A stretch of 15,521 nucleotides of DNA, taken from positions 1-15,521 of the forward strand of contig VFLF01000867.1 in NCBI GenBank assembly GCA_009885185.1, read 5' to 3'. The position numbers were made by a program, and so were the translations under genes. Below are positions 6,348 to 12,928 of this stretch, one piece after another; the first letter of the stretch is position 1; every line of letters begins with the position of its first letter. This stretch comes from Nitrosomonadales bacterium. GTDB lineage: Bacteria; Pseudomonadota; Gammaproteobacteria; Burkholderiales; SG8-41. Under the pieces are notes generated by a model. That model saw only the letters and a program-made list of their open reading frames with translations, searched no databases and was not told the origin of the DNA.

Positions 6348-7585
6348 GGTGCCGATGGTGCTGATGGTACTGATGGCGCTTTGGCGTCCTGCCAGCCGAG
6401 AAACGGCAACAAATCGTCCTTGCGCGCCATGGTGTCCGCGTAACCCAGCTTGATCAGTTCGCGGCAATAGGATTTTTCAAACAACAGATACGACAGCAGG
6501 TTCGACCCGCTGCGGCGCGTGCCGCCCACCGTGGACAGCAAGAGGCGTATGGTGCGCGGCAATTCGTGCGCATAATCCGCGGCGATTTTCTCCAACTCCA
6601 CGCTGGGCGAGATCACGCGGAATTCGACTTTGTGCAGCGGGTAGTTGGACTGTTTGCGGATTTCTTCCGGGATCAGCTCGATGGTGCGATTGATGCGCTG
6701 CAGGCGCTCCAGATCGACCTCCAGGCTGTCGAGAAAAATACTGTTCAATGCGTGCCCCGCGATCTGCGCCAGCGTCGGGTAGGCGCCGCTCTTGATGCGC
6801 TCCGCGTTGGGTTGCAATTGCCGGCCCACGCCGATCACCAGCAGCCGATCCGCCCCCAGGTGCAGGGCAGGACTCACGGGCGCGATCTGGCGCATGGAGC
6901 CGTCGCCGAAGTACTCGCGATTGATATGTGTCGGCGGAAAAATAAACGGCAGCGCGCTGGAGGCCAGCAGATGATCGAGTTCAATGGGCATCGCCACGCC
7001 GATGCGGCGCGCGCGCTGCCAGTTTTGCAGATCGGGGCGCCCCTGGTAGAACGTCACCGACTGGCCGGAGGTATAGCCCGAGCAGGTAATGCTCAGCGCG
7101 ATCAAATCGCCCGCGTCGATGTTGCGCTGAATCGCGCTGAAATCAACATACCTCTTCAGCAGCGCGGCCAACGGCTTGTTGTCGAGCAGCGATACCGGGT
7201 AGTTGCCGCCGGACAGATTGCGCAATCGGCCGCCGAACAAACCGGCCAGCAGCCAGCGCGCGCTGTTGCGAAATGCGCCGAACAGGTCGGCGCGATATAC
7301 GTGATGCACGTGAAAATTCTTCCATACCGTCATCAGCCGGCGCACGGCATGACGGAAGTTCGCCGCGTCGACCGCCAGTATGGTGGAGTTGACCGAGCCG
7401 GCCGAGGTGCCGCAAATAATCGGAAACGGCGTGCGCACGTCCTTGGGCTGCAACTCCGACAACGCGCGCAGCACGCCCACCTGATAAGCCGCGCGCGCGC
7501 CGCCGCCGGTGAGGATCAACGCCACCGTGGGCCGCGCCGCCGCGCCGCCGGAACCGACACTGGAACTGGAGTGGGTGTTTTGCAT
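6344..7585 (-). CDS. Patatin-like phospholipase
   Basis: The 413-residue protein is a patatin-fold acyl hydrolase. It has the glycine-rich oxyanion motif GGGARAAYQVG (27-37), the nucleophile elbow GTSAGS with S61, and the Asp of the Ser-Asp dyad in FGDGS (D228). Enzymes of this fold remove acyl chains from phospholipids or other lipids. No signal peptide is visible, only a Ser/Gly/Ala-rich leader (5-18), so it is probably cytoplasmic or membrane-associated. The C-terminus ends in a short Ala-Pro-Ser repeat (residues about 403-413) coded by near-repeated GAT-GGT triplets. An AGGGA ribosome site precedes ATG 7583-7585. It is 55 bp after ybaK, and its stop overlaps the methyltransferase start. 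The in vivo lipid target is unknown. Confidence 0.92.
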   Translation of the reverse strand: MQNTHSSSSVGSGGAAARPTVALILTGGGARAAYQVGVLRALSELQPKDVRTPFPIICGTSAGSVNSTILAVDAANFRHAVRRLMTVWKNFHVHHVYRADLFGAFRNSARWLLAGLFGGRLRNLSGGNYPVSLLDNKPLAALLKRYVDFSAIQRNIDAGDLIALSITCSGYTSGQSVTFYQGRPDLQNWQRARRIGVAMPIELDHLLASSALPFIFPPTHINREYFGDGSMRQIAPVSPALHLGADRLLVIGVGRQLQPNAERIKSGAYPTLAQIAGHALNSIFLDSLEVDLERLQRINRTIELIPEEIRKQSNYPLHKVEFRVISPSVELEKIAADYAHELPRTIRLLLSTVGGTRRSGSNLLSYLLFEKSYCRELIKLGYADTMARKDDLLPFLGWQDAKAPSVPSAPSAP

Positions 7586-7640
7586 GCGTCCCTGTCGCCT
7601 TCACGCCGTGATACGTGCGATCACGGTACACGCCGCGCCG

Positions 7641-8129
7641 CTACGGCGCAATCGCCACGTCCACCGGTTGCGCCGCCAGCAGCCTCGACAGCACCTCTGG
7701 CGCGATACACACCAGAAAGCCGCGGCTGCCGCCGTTGATATGGATGGCCGGCAACGCCAGCACCGAGCGCTCCACGTACACCGGCATTTTTTTGCGGGTA
7801 CCAAACGGCGAGGTGCCGCCAACACGATAACCGCTGTGGCGTTGCGCCACCTCGGGCGCGCAGGGTTCCACGCTCTTCACGCCGATCACGCGCGCCAGCG
7901 CCTTGGTGGACACTTTGCGGTCGCCGTGCATCAGTACGATCAGCGGCGCGCCTTTATCGTCCGCCATCACCAGGGTTTTCACCACCGCATGCTAATCGAC
8001 ACCCAATTCGCGCGAGGATACCGCCGTACCGCCTTTTTCTTCGTAGGAATAGAAGTGCGAAGTAAACGCTATTCCGGCGGCGCGCAACGCCAGCACCGCC
8101 GGGGTAGATGGCACTCGCTCGCCGCTCAT
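7641..8129 (-). pseudogene. ybaK: ybaK/ebsC-type Cys-tRNA(Pro) deacylase interrupted by an amber codon
   Basis: YbaK hydrolyses Cys mischarged on tRNA-Pro. From the ATG at 8127-8129, which overlaps the Nudix stop as ATGA, the frame runs 45 codons (through SSRELGVD), meets TAG at 7992-7994, then continues in the same frame with HAVVKTLVMADD to a TAA-less normal end near 7641, 162 codons in all counting the amber. That is the usual family length. The conserved Lys of the active site (in VVKTL) and the GYRVGGTSPFG motif both lie after the TAG. No other frame damage is seen. A GTG at 7983-7985 could restart translation and give a 114-residue product lacking the N-terminal 48 residues. Other genes in the window (retropepsin, CobD-like, amidase) end in TAG, so TAG is a real stop in this genome. 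It could be a recent nonsense mutation or a sequencing error. Confidence 0.88.
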
Positions 8130-8746
8130 GCCGCGCCACGCCCCGCCGACAGCACGCGCGCCAGCACCAGCAGCATGCCCGCCGTCGCACCCCAGATGTA
8201 ACGGCCCTCGTACGGGATCGCCAGGTAATGACGATGCCGCCCGTTGAAGTCGTATTCATGCCGCTGGTAGCGCGCCGGATCGAGAAAATGTTCCAGCGGT
8301 ATTTCGAAAATATCCGCTACCTCGAACGGATCGGGCCGCGTGTCGAAGGGCGCCTCGATCCAGCCCACCACGGGCGTAATACGAAAGCCGGAGGGCAGCG
8401 GATATTCCGGCAGCGTGCCCAGCACCTTGACGTGCCGGCGCTCCAACCCGATTTCTTCTTCGGTTTCACGCAGGGCGGTCTCCTCTCGGCCCGCATCCGC
8501 GGCCTCGACGCGTCCGCCCGGAAAGCTGATCTGGCCCGCGTGCGCGGAGAGATGCGGCGTGCGCTGGGTAAACAGCAGATTCACGCGTCCGTCGCGCGCC
8601 ACCATCGGCACCAGCACCGCGGCATCATTGACGATGGAGCCGTCCGCGATTTCACCCACGTGCAAATCCGCCGGATCGGCCGGCGGCGGCGGCAGGCGCA
8701 AGCAGGCGGCAATGGCGCCGGGGTCTAACGACAAAACAGAAGTCAA
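8126..8746 (-). CDS. Nudix hydrolase, CoA pyrophosphatase (NudL/YeaB type)
   Basis: The 206-residue protein has the CoA-specific UPF0035 motif LLFTQRTPHLSAHAGQ followed by ISFPGG (57-78) directly before the Nudix box, which ends REETALRETEEEIGL (87-101). Members hydrolyse coenzyme A and its derivatives to phosphopantetheine and 3',5'-ADP using Mg2+ or Mn2+ bound by the REXXEE glutamates. The only plausible start is a TTG at 8744-8746 (or a second TTG four codons in); no ATG or GTG occurs in frame before an upstream stop at 8816-8818, and no Shine-Dalgarno sequence is clear. It heads the minus-strand operon and overlaps ybaK by ATGA. The preceding gene on the same strand ends 69 bp upstream. 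Confidence 0.92.
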   Translation of the reverse strand: MTSVLSLDPGAIAACLRLPPPPADPADLHVGEIADGSIVNDAAVLVPMVARDGRVNLLFTQRTPHLSAHAGQISFPGGRVEAADAGREETALRETEEEIGLERRHVKVLGTLPEYPLPSGFRITPVVGWIEAPFDTRPDPFEVADIFEIPLEHFLDPARYQRHEYDFNGRHRHYLAIPYEGRYIWGATAGMLLVLARVLSAGRGAA

Positions 8747-8815
8747 GGTTTGCGTCTGTGAAAGATTGAATACAGGTTCATCTATGGCAAAGGGTCCGCC
8801 GTTAAGCGCATCGCG

Positions 8816-9778
8816 TTAATCGGCCTTCGCACCCGATTCCTTGATGACCTTCGCCCACTTGGCGACTTCGACCTTGATGTAGGCTGCGAACTGATCGGCG
8901 GGGTTGTTCACCGGGTCAAAGCCCAGCACCGATAGCCGCTCCCTCGCGTCGGGCATCAGCACGATAGCACCAATGCTCTTGTTCAATTTATCGACGATGG
9001 CCTTAGGCGTACCCGCCGGCGCGAAGAACGCGATCCAGGTGTAATCCTCGTAGCCGGGAAAACCCTGCTCCGCCACGGTGCCCACATCGGGCAGCGAGGG
9101 CATGCGTTGCGGGCTGGTGACGGCAATGCCGCGGATACGTCCCGACTTGATTAACTGCACGGAGGGCGGCATGGCGGTCAAGCCTATCGGCACCTGATTC
9201 GAGGCAGTGGCGAGTATCGCGGGCATGGCGCTGCTGTAGGGCACGTGCTCGATGTTCAGCCCCGCCGTCAATTTGAGCAGCCGTTCGCCGGTGAGATGCG
9301 GCGTGCTGCCCGCGCCGGCCGATCCATACTGGAGTTTTTGTTTTTTGCCGAGCGCGATCAGTTCGCGCAAATCTTTCGCCGGCGTCGCCGGATTGACGAA
9401 AATGATGTTGGGGCTGGTGCCGGCATTGATGATGGGCGCGAAATCCTTGAACGCGTTGTAACCGGGATCTTTGTAAAGACTGAATGCCGCGGCGTACTGG
9501 CTGCTGTTGCACAGCAGCGTGTGTCCGTCGGGCGTGGCGGTGACGGCGATGCGCGTGGCCAGCGTGCCGCCCGCGCCGCCGCGGTTGTCGATCACGATGG
9601 ATTGTCCCAACTGATCGGACAATTTCTGCATCACCACGCGCGACATGAGGTCGATCGGCCCGCCCGCCGCGCCCGCCGCCAGCACGCGGATGGTTTTGGT
9701 TGGCCACTCAGCAGCATAGCCGGGTGTGCTGCATAGGACGCTCGTGGTCATGGCAATAGCAAGCCATTTTGCGTGCAT
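8816..9778 (-). CDS. Bug/TctC-type tripartite tricarboxylate transporter substrate-binding protein
   Basis: The 320-residue protein has a signal peptide with likely cleavage after GYA (about residue 22), so it is periplasmic. Family features include the early strand KTIRVLAAG with the glycine-rich loop (28-42), IVIDNRGGAGGTLATRIA (61-78), PDGHTLL, YGSAGAGSTPHL (150-161) and a late AFFAPAGTPKAIVDKLN segment. Bug proteins bind carboxylates, aromatic acids, amino acids or related small molecules and pass them to TctA/TctB, or work as orphan sensors and ligand scavengers. No TctA or TctB gene is in the window. The ribosome site GGAGGGGG is strong. It is divergent from a second Bug gene. The ligand cannot be told from sequence. 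Confidence 0.93.
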   Translation of the reverse strand: MHAKWLAIAMTTSVLCSTPGYAAEWPTKTIRVLAAGAAGGPIDLMSRVVMQKLSDQLGQSIVIDNRGGAGGTLATRIAVTATPDGHTLLCNSSQYAAAFSLYKDPGYNAFKDFAPIINAGTSPNIIFVNPATPAKDLRELIALGKKQKLQYGSAGAGSTPHLTGERLLKLTAGLNIEHVPYSSAMPAILATASNQVPIGLTAMPPSVQLIKSGRIRGIAVTSPQRMPSLPDVGTVAEQGFPGYEDYTWIAFFAPAGTPKAIVDKLNKSIGAIVLMPDARERLSVLGFDPVNNPADQFAAYIKVEVAKWAKVIKESGAKAD

Positions 9779-9816
9779 GAAATCCCCCTCCGGTGATAGA
9801 CATGAACTCTGCCTTC

Positions 9817-9822
9817 ATTGTA
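9817..9822 (-). promoter_or_regulatory. Possible -10 element for the minus-strand Bug gene
   Basis: TACAAT on the minus strand lies 39 bp before the ATG at 9776-9778. No good -35 hexamer lies at 16-18 bp, so an activator may be needed if this is the promoter. Confidence 0.4.
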
Positions 9823-9840
9823 TGCCAGCTTGCGGCGAAT

Positions 9841-9869
9841 TTGACAGGGTTGCGGTGATCCCGTGTAAT
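9841..9869 (+). promoter_or_regulatory. Sigma70 promoter for the plus-strand Bug gene
   Basis: TTGACA (9841-9846), a 17-bp spacer and TGTAAT (9864-9869) make a near-consensus promoter. Transcription would start near 9876, giving a leader of about 17 nt that holds the ribosome site GAAGGAG before ATG 9893. Confidence 0.8.
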
Positions 9870-9892
9870 GACCCGCACCGAAGGAGAAAACC

Positions 9893-10831
9893 ATGTGTCG
9901 CATTCTTGCCGTCATCGCATCCGCCCTGCTGCTCGCGGCGCCCGCACTCGCGCAGACCCAACACACGCGCCCGATCCGCCTGATTGTGCCGTATGTGCCC
10001 GGCGGCGGCTCGGACACCATCGCCCGCATCCTCGCGCCGTACATCACCGAGCTCTTCGGCCAGCAAGTGGTGATCGACAACCGCGGCGGCGCCAACAGCA
10101 CCATCGGCACGCATCTCATCGCGCGCGCCGCGCCCGACGGCCACACCATCGGCATGATCGATTCGGCGTTTGTGATCAACCCCGCCGTGCAGGACAAACT
10201 GCCGTACGACACCTTGCGCGATTTCACACCCATCGCGCTGGTGCGCGCGGCGCCGCTGGTGTTGCTGGTGCATCCCTCCATGCCGGTGGCGAACCTGAAG
10301 GAATTCATCGCGCATGCCAAGGCGCGCCCCGGCAAGCTCACCTACGGCTCGGCGGGCACCGGCTCCGGCCAGCACATGGCGGGCGCGCAGTTTCACAAGG
10401 CTGCGGGACTCGACATTATTCACGTACCGTATAAAGGCAGCGGACAGGCGATGACTGACCTGCTCGGCGCGCAGATCGCGTTGATGTACATCACGCAAAG
10501 CGTGGCCAACCCGCACATCGCCGGCGGCAAGCTGCGTCCGCTGGCGATCAGCAGCGCCGCGCGTTCGCGCTTTAACCCCGACGTGATCACCTTCGCCGAA
10601 GCAGGATTTCCATCGGTGAACGCCGTCACCATCAACGGACTCATCGCGCCGGCGGGCATGCCGCGCGACGTGGTACAACGATTAAACGCCTTGGTCGTGC
10701 GCCTGCTGAAAAGCCGCGAGTTGGAAAAGAAACTGCCCGATCTTGAAACCGATGGCGAACCGTTAACGCCGGCCCAATTCAGCGCGTGGATCAAGGCCGA
10801 GGTCGAGAAATGGCAAAAGGTATTGAAATGA
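9893..10831 (+). CDS. Bug/TctC-type tripartite tricarboxylate transporter substrate-binding protein
   Basis: The 312-residue protein has a signal peptide (cleavage expected after APALA, about residue 20). It shows the full family pattern: IRLIVPYVPGGGSDTIARI (28-46), VVIDNRGGANSTIGT (59-73), the loop PDGHTIGM, LTYGSAGTGSGQHMAGA (148-164), VPYKGSGQAMTDLLGAQI (179-196) and a late LIAPAGMPRDVVQRLN. It is a divergent paralogue of the neighbouring Bug protein and clearly different in sequence, so the two may bind different ligands. A strong ribosome site (GAAGGAG) and a near-consensus promoter precede it. It ends convergently 41 bp from the amidase; a binding protein next to an amidase could mean uptake and hydrolysis of an amide, but that is only an inference. 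Confidence 0.94.
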   Translation: MCRILAVIASALLLAAPALAQTQHTRPIRLIVPYVPGGGSDTIARILAPYITELFGQQVVIDNRGGANSTIGTHLIARAAPDGHTIGMIDSAFVINPAVQDKLPYDTLRDFTPIALVRAAPLVLLVHPSMPVANLKEFIAHAKARPGKLTYGSAGTGSGQHMAGAQFHKAAGLDIIHVPYKGSGQAMTDLLGAQIALMYITQSVANPHIAGGKLRPLAISSAARSRFNPDVITFAEAGFPSVNAVTINGLIAPAGMPRDVVQRLNALVVRLLKSRELEKKLPDLETDGEPLTPAQFSAWIKAEVEKWQKVLK

Positions 10832-10840
10832 ATTAATTAT

Positions 10841-10867
10841 TAAATATCGTTTAAAAACAAATACTTA
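10841..10867. terminator. AT-rich inverted repeat between convergent Bug and amidase genes
   Basis: TAAATAT (10841-10847) and ATACTTA (10861-10867) pair over 7 bp (one G-T in the minus-strand transcript) around a 13-nt loop. The arm and loop include 10850-10867, an exact inverted copy of the 18 bp at 2643-2660. It lies in a 41-bp convergent gap and may end transcription of the amidase gene. Stem stability is low. Confidence 0.4.
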
Positions 10868-10872
10868 CATAA

Positions 10873-12222
10873 CTATACGCATTCACGCATCATCCAGTTC
10901 GCTACACCCGCCAGCGCGCCATCGCCTTCCGGCACACCCAACACCTGCACGCCTTGCGGCAAACCCTGCACCTGCAACAGCGGCAGACTGAACGCGGGTA
11001 CGCCGAGCCATGAGCCGTACACCAGAAAGGTGCGGTTGCCGGTGTACTCCAGCCCTTTGATGGCCGGCCCCGATGACGCGAGCGTGAGATAACCGTCAGC
11101 GTCACCCAGTGTTTCGCACCACCAGCGGCGCATCGCGTTACGCTGATCGAGCAGCCGCTCGTAATCATGCGGCGTCATGTCATGGGCGCGCTTGACCAAG
11201 CCATGCAGGCGCTCGCCGATCACCTTGCCGTAACGCGCGATGTAATCTTCAAACGGCCAGCGCAGTTCATAGGCCACGATGTCCAGTGAACCATCCACAT
11301 TCATCATCAACTGATCTTCCAGCGCCGCCACGCGCGGATCGGTGTGGCGGCTCACGATCTCGACGCCGCGCGCAGCCAACGATTCCACCACGGATTCAAA
11401 CTGCGCTTCGGTTTCTTTATCGATCTCGCTCCAGCCGCGTGTGTACAGCCGGATCAATTTGCGCGGCGGCTTTGCTGCCGGAACTTCCGCATCCGCGCCC
11501 TGCAAAAAGCGTCTGCCGGGGCTGGCGATGCCGAGTGAAATCTGCGATGCCACGCGCCACACGTCACCGAGCGTCGCGCCGATCACGCCCAGATGATCCG
11601 CCGTTGATGACAGCGGATGCACGCCGCCCAGATGCAGCTGTCCGAGGCTGGGCTTGAAACCCACCGCGCCGCAGTACGATGCAGGGCGCAGTGTCGACGC
11701 TTGTGTTTGCGTGCCGAGCCCCACCGGCGCCATACCCGCGCCCACCGCCGCCGCCGTGCCGCTGGAGGATCCGCCCGGCGTGCGTGTGACATCGAAGGGG
11801 TTGGTGGTCGGCCCCGAAAAACCCAGTGCGAATTCCGTGGTCACGGTTTTGCCGAGTATCTCCGCGCCGCCCTTGCGCAACGCCGCCACGCAGGCCGCGT
11901 CCTGCCCCGACTGCCAGCCCTTGAACGCGGGACTGCCCATCTGCGTGGGCATGTCGGCGGTGGCGATGATGTCCTTCACCGCCACCGGGCAGCCATCGAC
12001 CATCGACAGCGGCTTGCCTGCCTTATAGCGTTTGGTGGCAGCGTCGGCGGCCTTGCGCGCGGCGTCGATGTTCAGCGTCACGAATGCCCGCACCGTGTTG
12101 TCGCGCGCGGCGATGACATCCAGACAGCGTTCGAGAAGCTTTCGCGGCGTATCACGGCCCGAATGAAAATCCGCGATGCAGCGGTCAAATGAAATAAGGT
12201 GGGGGTTGTGCCAGCGTTGCAT
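10873..12222 (-). CDS. Amidase signature-family enzyme
   Basis: The 449-residue protein is an amidase signature hydrolase with a Ser-cisSer-Lys triad: K83 in VAVKDI, cis-Ser S152 in the GGSSSG loop (150-155) and nucleophile S176 in GLGTQTQASTLRP. The spacing of 24 residues between S152 and S176 matches FAAH (S217, S241). The usual GTDTGGS is GTQTQAS here, a variant that may shape the oxyanion loop. These enzymes hydrolyse amides to acid and ammonia; the substrate is not predictable. GatA is unlikely, since no gatB or gatC is near. The start is the ATG at 12220-12222 with an AAGGA ribosome site 8 nt away; a start 12 codons upstream gives only a basic leader. No signal peptide, so probably cytoplasmic. 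It ends in TAG. Confidence 0.92.
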   Translation of the reverse strand: MQRWHNPHLISFDRCIADFHSGRDTPRKLLERCLDVIAARDNTVRAFVTLNIDAARKAADAATKRYKAGKPLSMVDGCPVAVKDIIATADMPTQMGSPAFKGWQSGQDAACVAALRKGGAEILGKTVTTEFALGFSGPTTNPFDVTRTPGGSSSGTAAAVGAGMAPVGLGTQTQASTLRPASYCGAVGFKPSLGQLHLGGVHPLSSTADHLGVIGATLGDVWRVASQISLGIASPGRRFLQGADAEVPAAKPPRKLIRLYTRGWSEIDKETEAQFESVVESLAARGVEIVSRHTDPRVAALEDQLMMNVDGSLDIVAYELRWPFEDYIARYGKVIGERLHGLVKRAHDMTPHDYERLLDQRNAMRRWWCETLGDADGYLTLASSGPAIKGLEYTGNRTFLVYGSWLGVPAFSLPLLQVQGLPQGVQVLGVPEGDGALAGVANWMMRECV

Positions 12223-12466
12223 GGTCTGATCCTTCGATTTTTGACGGCGCGGCGACAATCGTATCAGCGGGAAATAGCCACCATGATTCTAGCCGAGTAC
12301 CGGGCGATACCGACGCCCGCCACGCCTGCGATACCCGCTATCGCGCTAATCGCCCAACTGCACCCCACAACACGCGAGTTAGATTATGATGAGCGCGGAC
12401 GCGTCCCCTTGCCGTCATCTCGGTACCGCGGCGATAGCGTGCCAACCAAAACGAAAAGGGAAGAAC
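12223..12466. other. Divergent intergenic region, amidase / FimV-N gene
   Basis: This 244-bp gap must hold the promoters of both flanking genes. On the plus strand TATGAT at 12385-12390 could be a -10 element, without a good -35; on the minus strand TACGAT (about 12257-12262) is a weak candidate. GCGATACC occurs twice in a GC-rich stretch (about 12304-12340). Open frames crossing it look like chance frames. I see no RNA gene. Confidence 0.4.
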
Positions 12467-12889
12467 ATGCGTACAAAAATACTGCTGCAATGTGCGATGT
12501 TAGGCGCAGCGCTGTCGATGTGCATGGGCGCCGCCTCGGTATCGGCCGCCGGCATGGGGGGCATCACCGTACGCTCGCTGCTGGGTCAGCCGCTGGTCGC
12601 GGACATCGAATTGACCGCACGCGACAAGCGCGAATTGGAGGGACTGTCGGCGCGCATCGCGTCCGTCGTCGCGCACCGCAACGCGGGCGTTCCCAACATC
12701 ACTGCGTCAGTGGGGCTCAAGGCTTCCATACAGACCGGCAAAGACGGTCGATCCTTCATCCGCGTCGAATCCGTGCAGCCGGTCACCGAACCCGCAGTGA
12801 AGCTGTTGATTGAGCTTTCCAGCCCCGACGCGTCGTCGCTGCGCGAGTTCAACGTCTTGCTAGAACTGCCGGAAGTGCAGCGAAAGTAA
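12467..12889 (+). CDS. Small exported protein made of a FimV N-terminal domain only
   Basis: The 140-residue protein has a signal peptide (MRTKILLQ to about VSAA, residue 28) and then a domain matching the N-terminal part of FimV: GITVRSLLGQPLVADIEL (32-49), a mid ITASVGLKASIQTGKDGRSFIRVES block (78-102), and PVTEPAVKLLIELS...REFNVLLELP (105-135). In FimV this periplasmic domain precedes a LysM domain, a membrane segment and a cytoplasmic TPR tail, and the whole protein supports type IV pilus assembly and polar organisation. None of those later parts follow here, as the stop comes right after the domain. A good ribosome site (AGGGAAG) precedes ATG 12467. The function of the isolated domain is not known to me; binding to peptidoglycan or to an envelope partner is plausible. 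Confidence 0.85.
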   Translation: MRTKILLQCAMLGAALSMCMGAASVSAAGMGGITVRSLLGQPLVADIELTARDKRELEGLSARIASVVAHRNAGVPNITASVGLKASIQTGKDGRSFIRVESVQPVTEPAVKLLIELSSPDASSLREFNVLLELPEVQRK

Positions 12890-12928
12890 GCCGCGGGGCG
12901 CGTTTTGCAAACTGTCTGTCGCGGTTCG

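Noticed and set aside
5727..6467. Longer start for the DUF938 methyltransferase (246 residues)
   Set aside because: The extra 40 residues overlap the patatin coding end out of frame and precede the conserved family start MKPYSEACERN; the ATGA overlap gives a better start.
6566..7738. 390-codon open frame on the plus strand opposite patatin
   Set aside because: Composition is typical of an antisense shadow, it runs across the patatin start, and it has no recognisable motif.
7641..8129. General amber recoding as explanation of the ybaK stop
   Set aside because: At least three other genes in the window (stops at 270-272, 4164-4166 and 10873-10875) use TAG as their true end.
9815..10678. 287-codon minus-strand frame opposite the second Bug gene
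   Set aside because: Shadow of a gene with clear signal peptide, promoter and family motifs on the plus strand.
12890..12928. CCGCG...CGCGG pair between the convergent FimV-N and PilZ-like genes as a terminator
   Set aside because: Only 5 bp of stem with a long loop and no clear T-tract after it; too weak to call.
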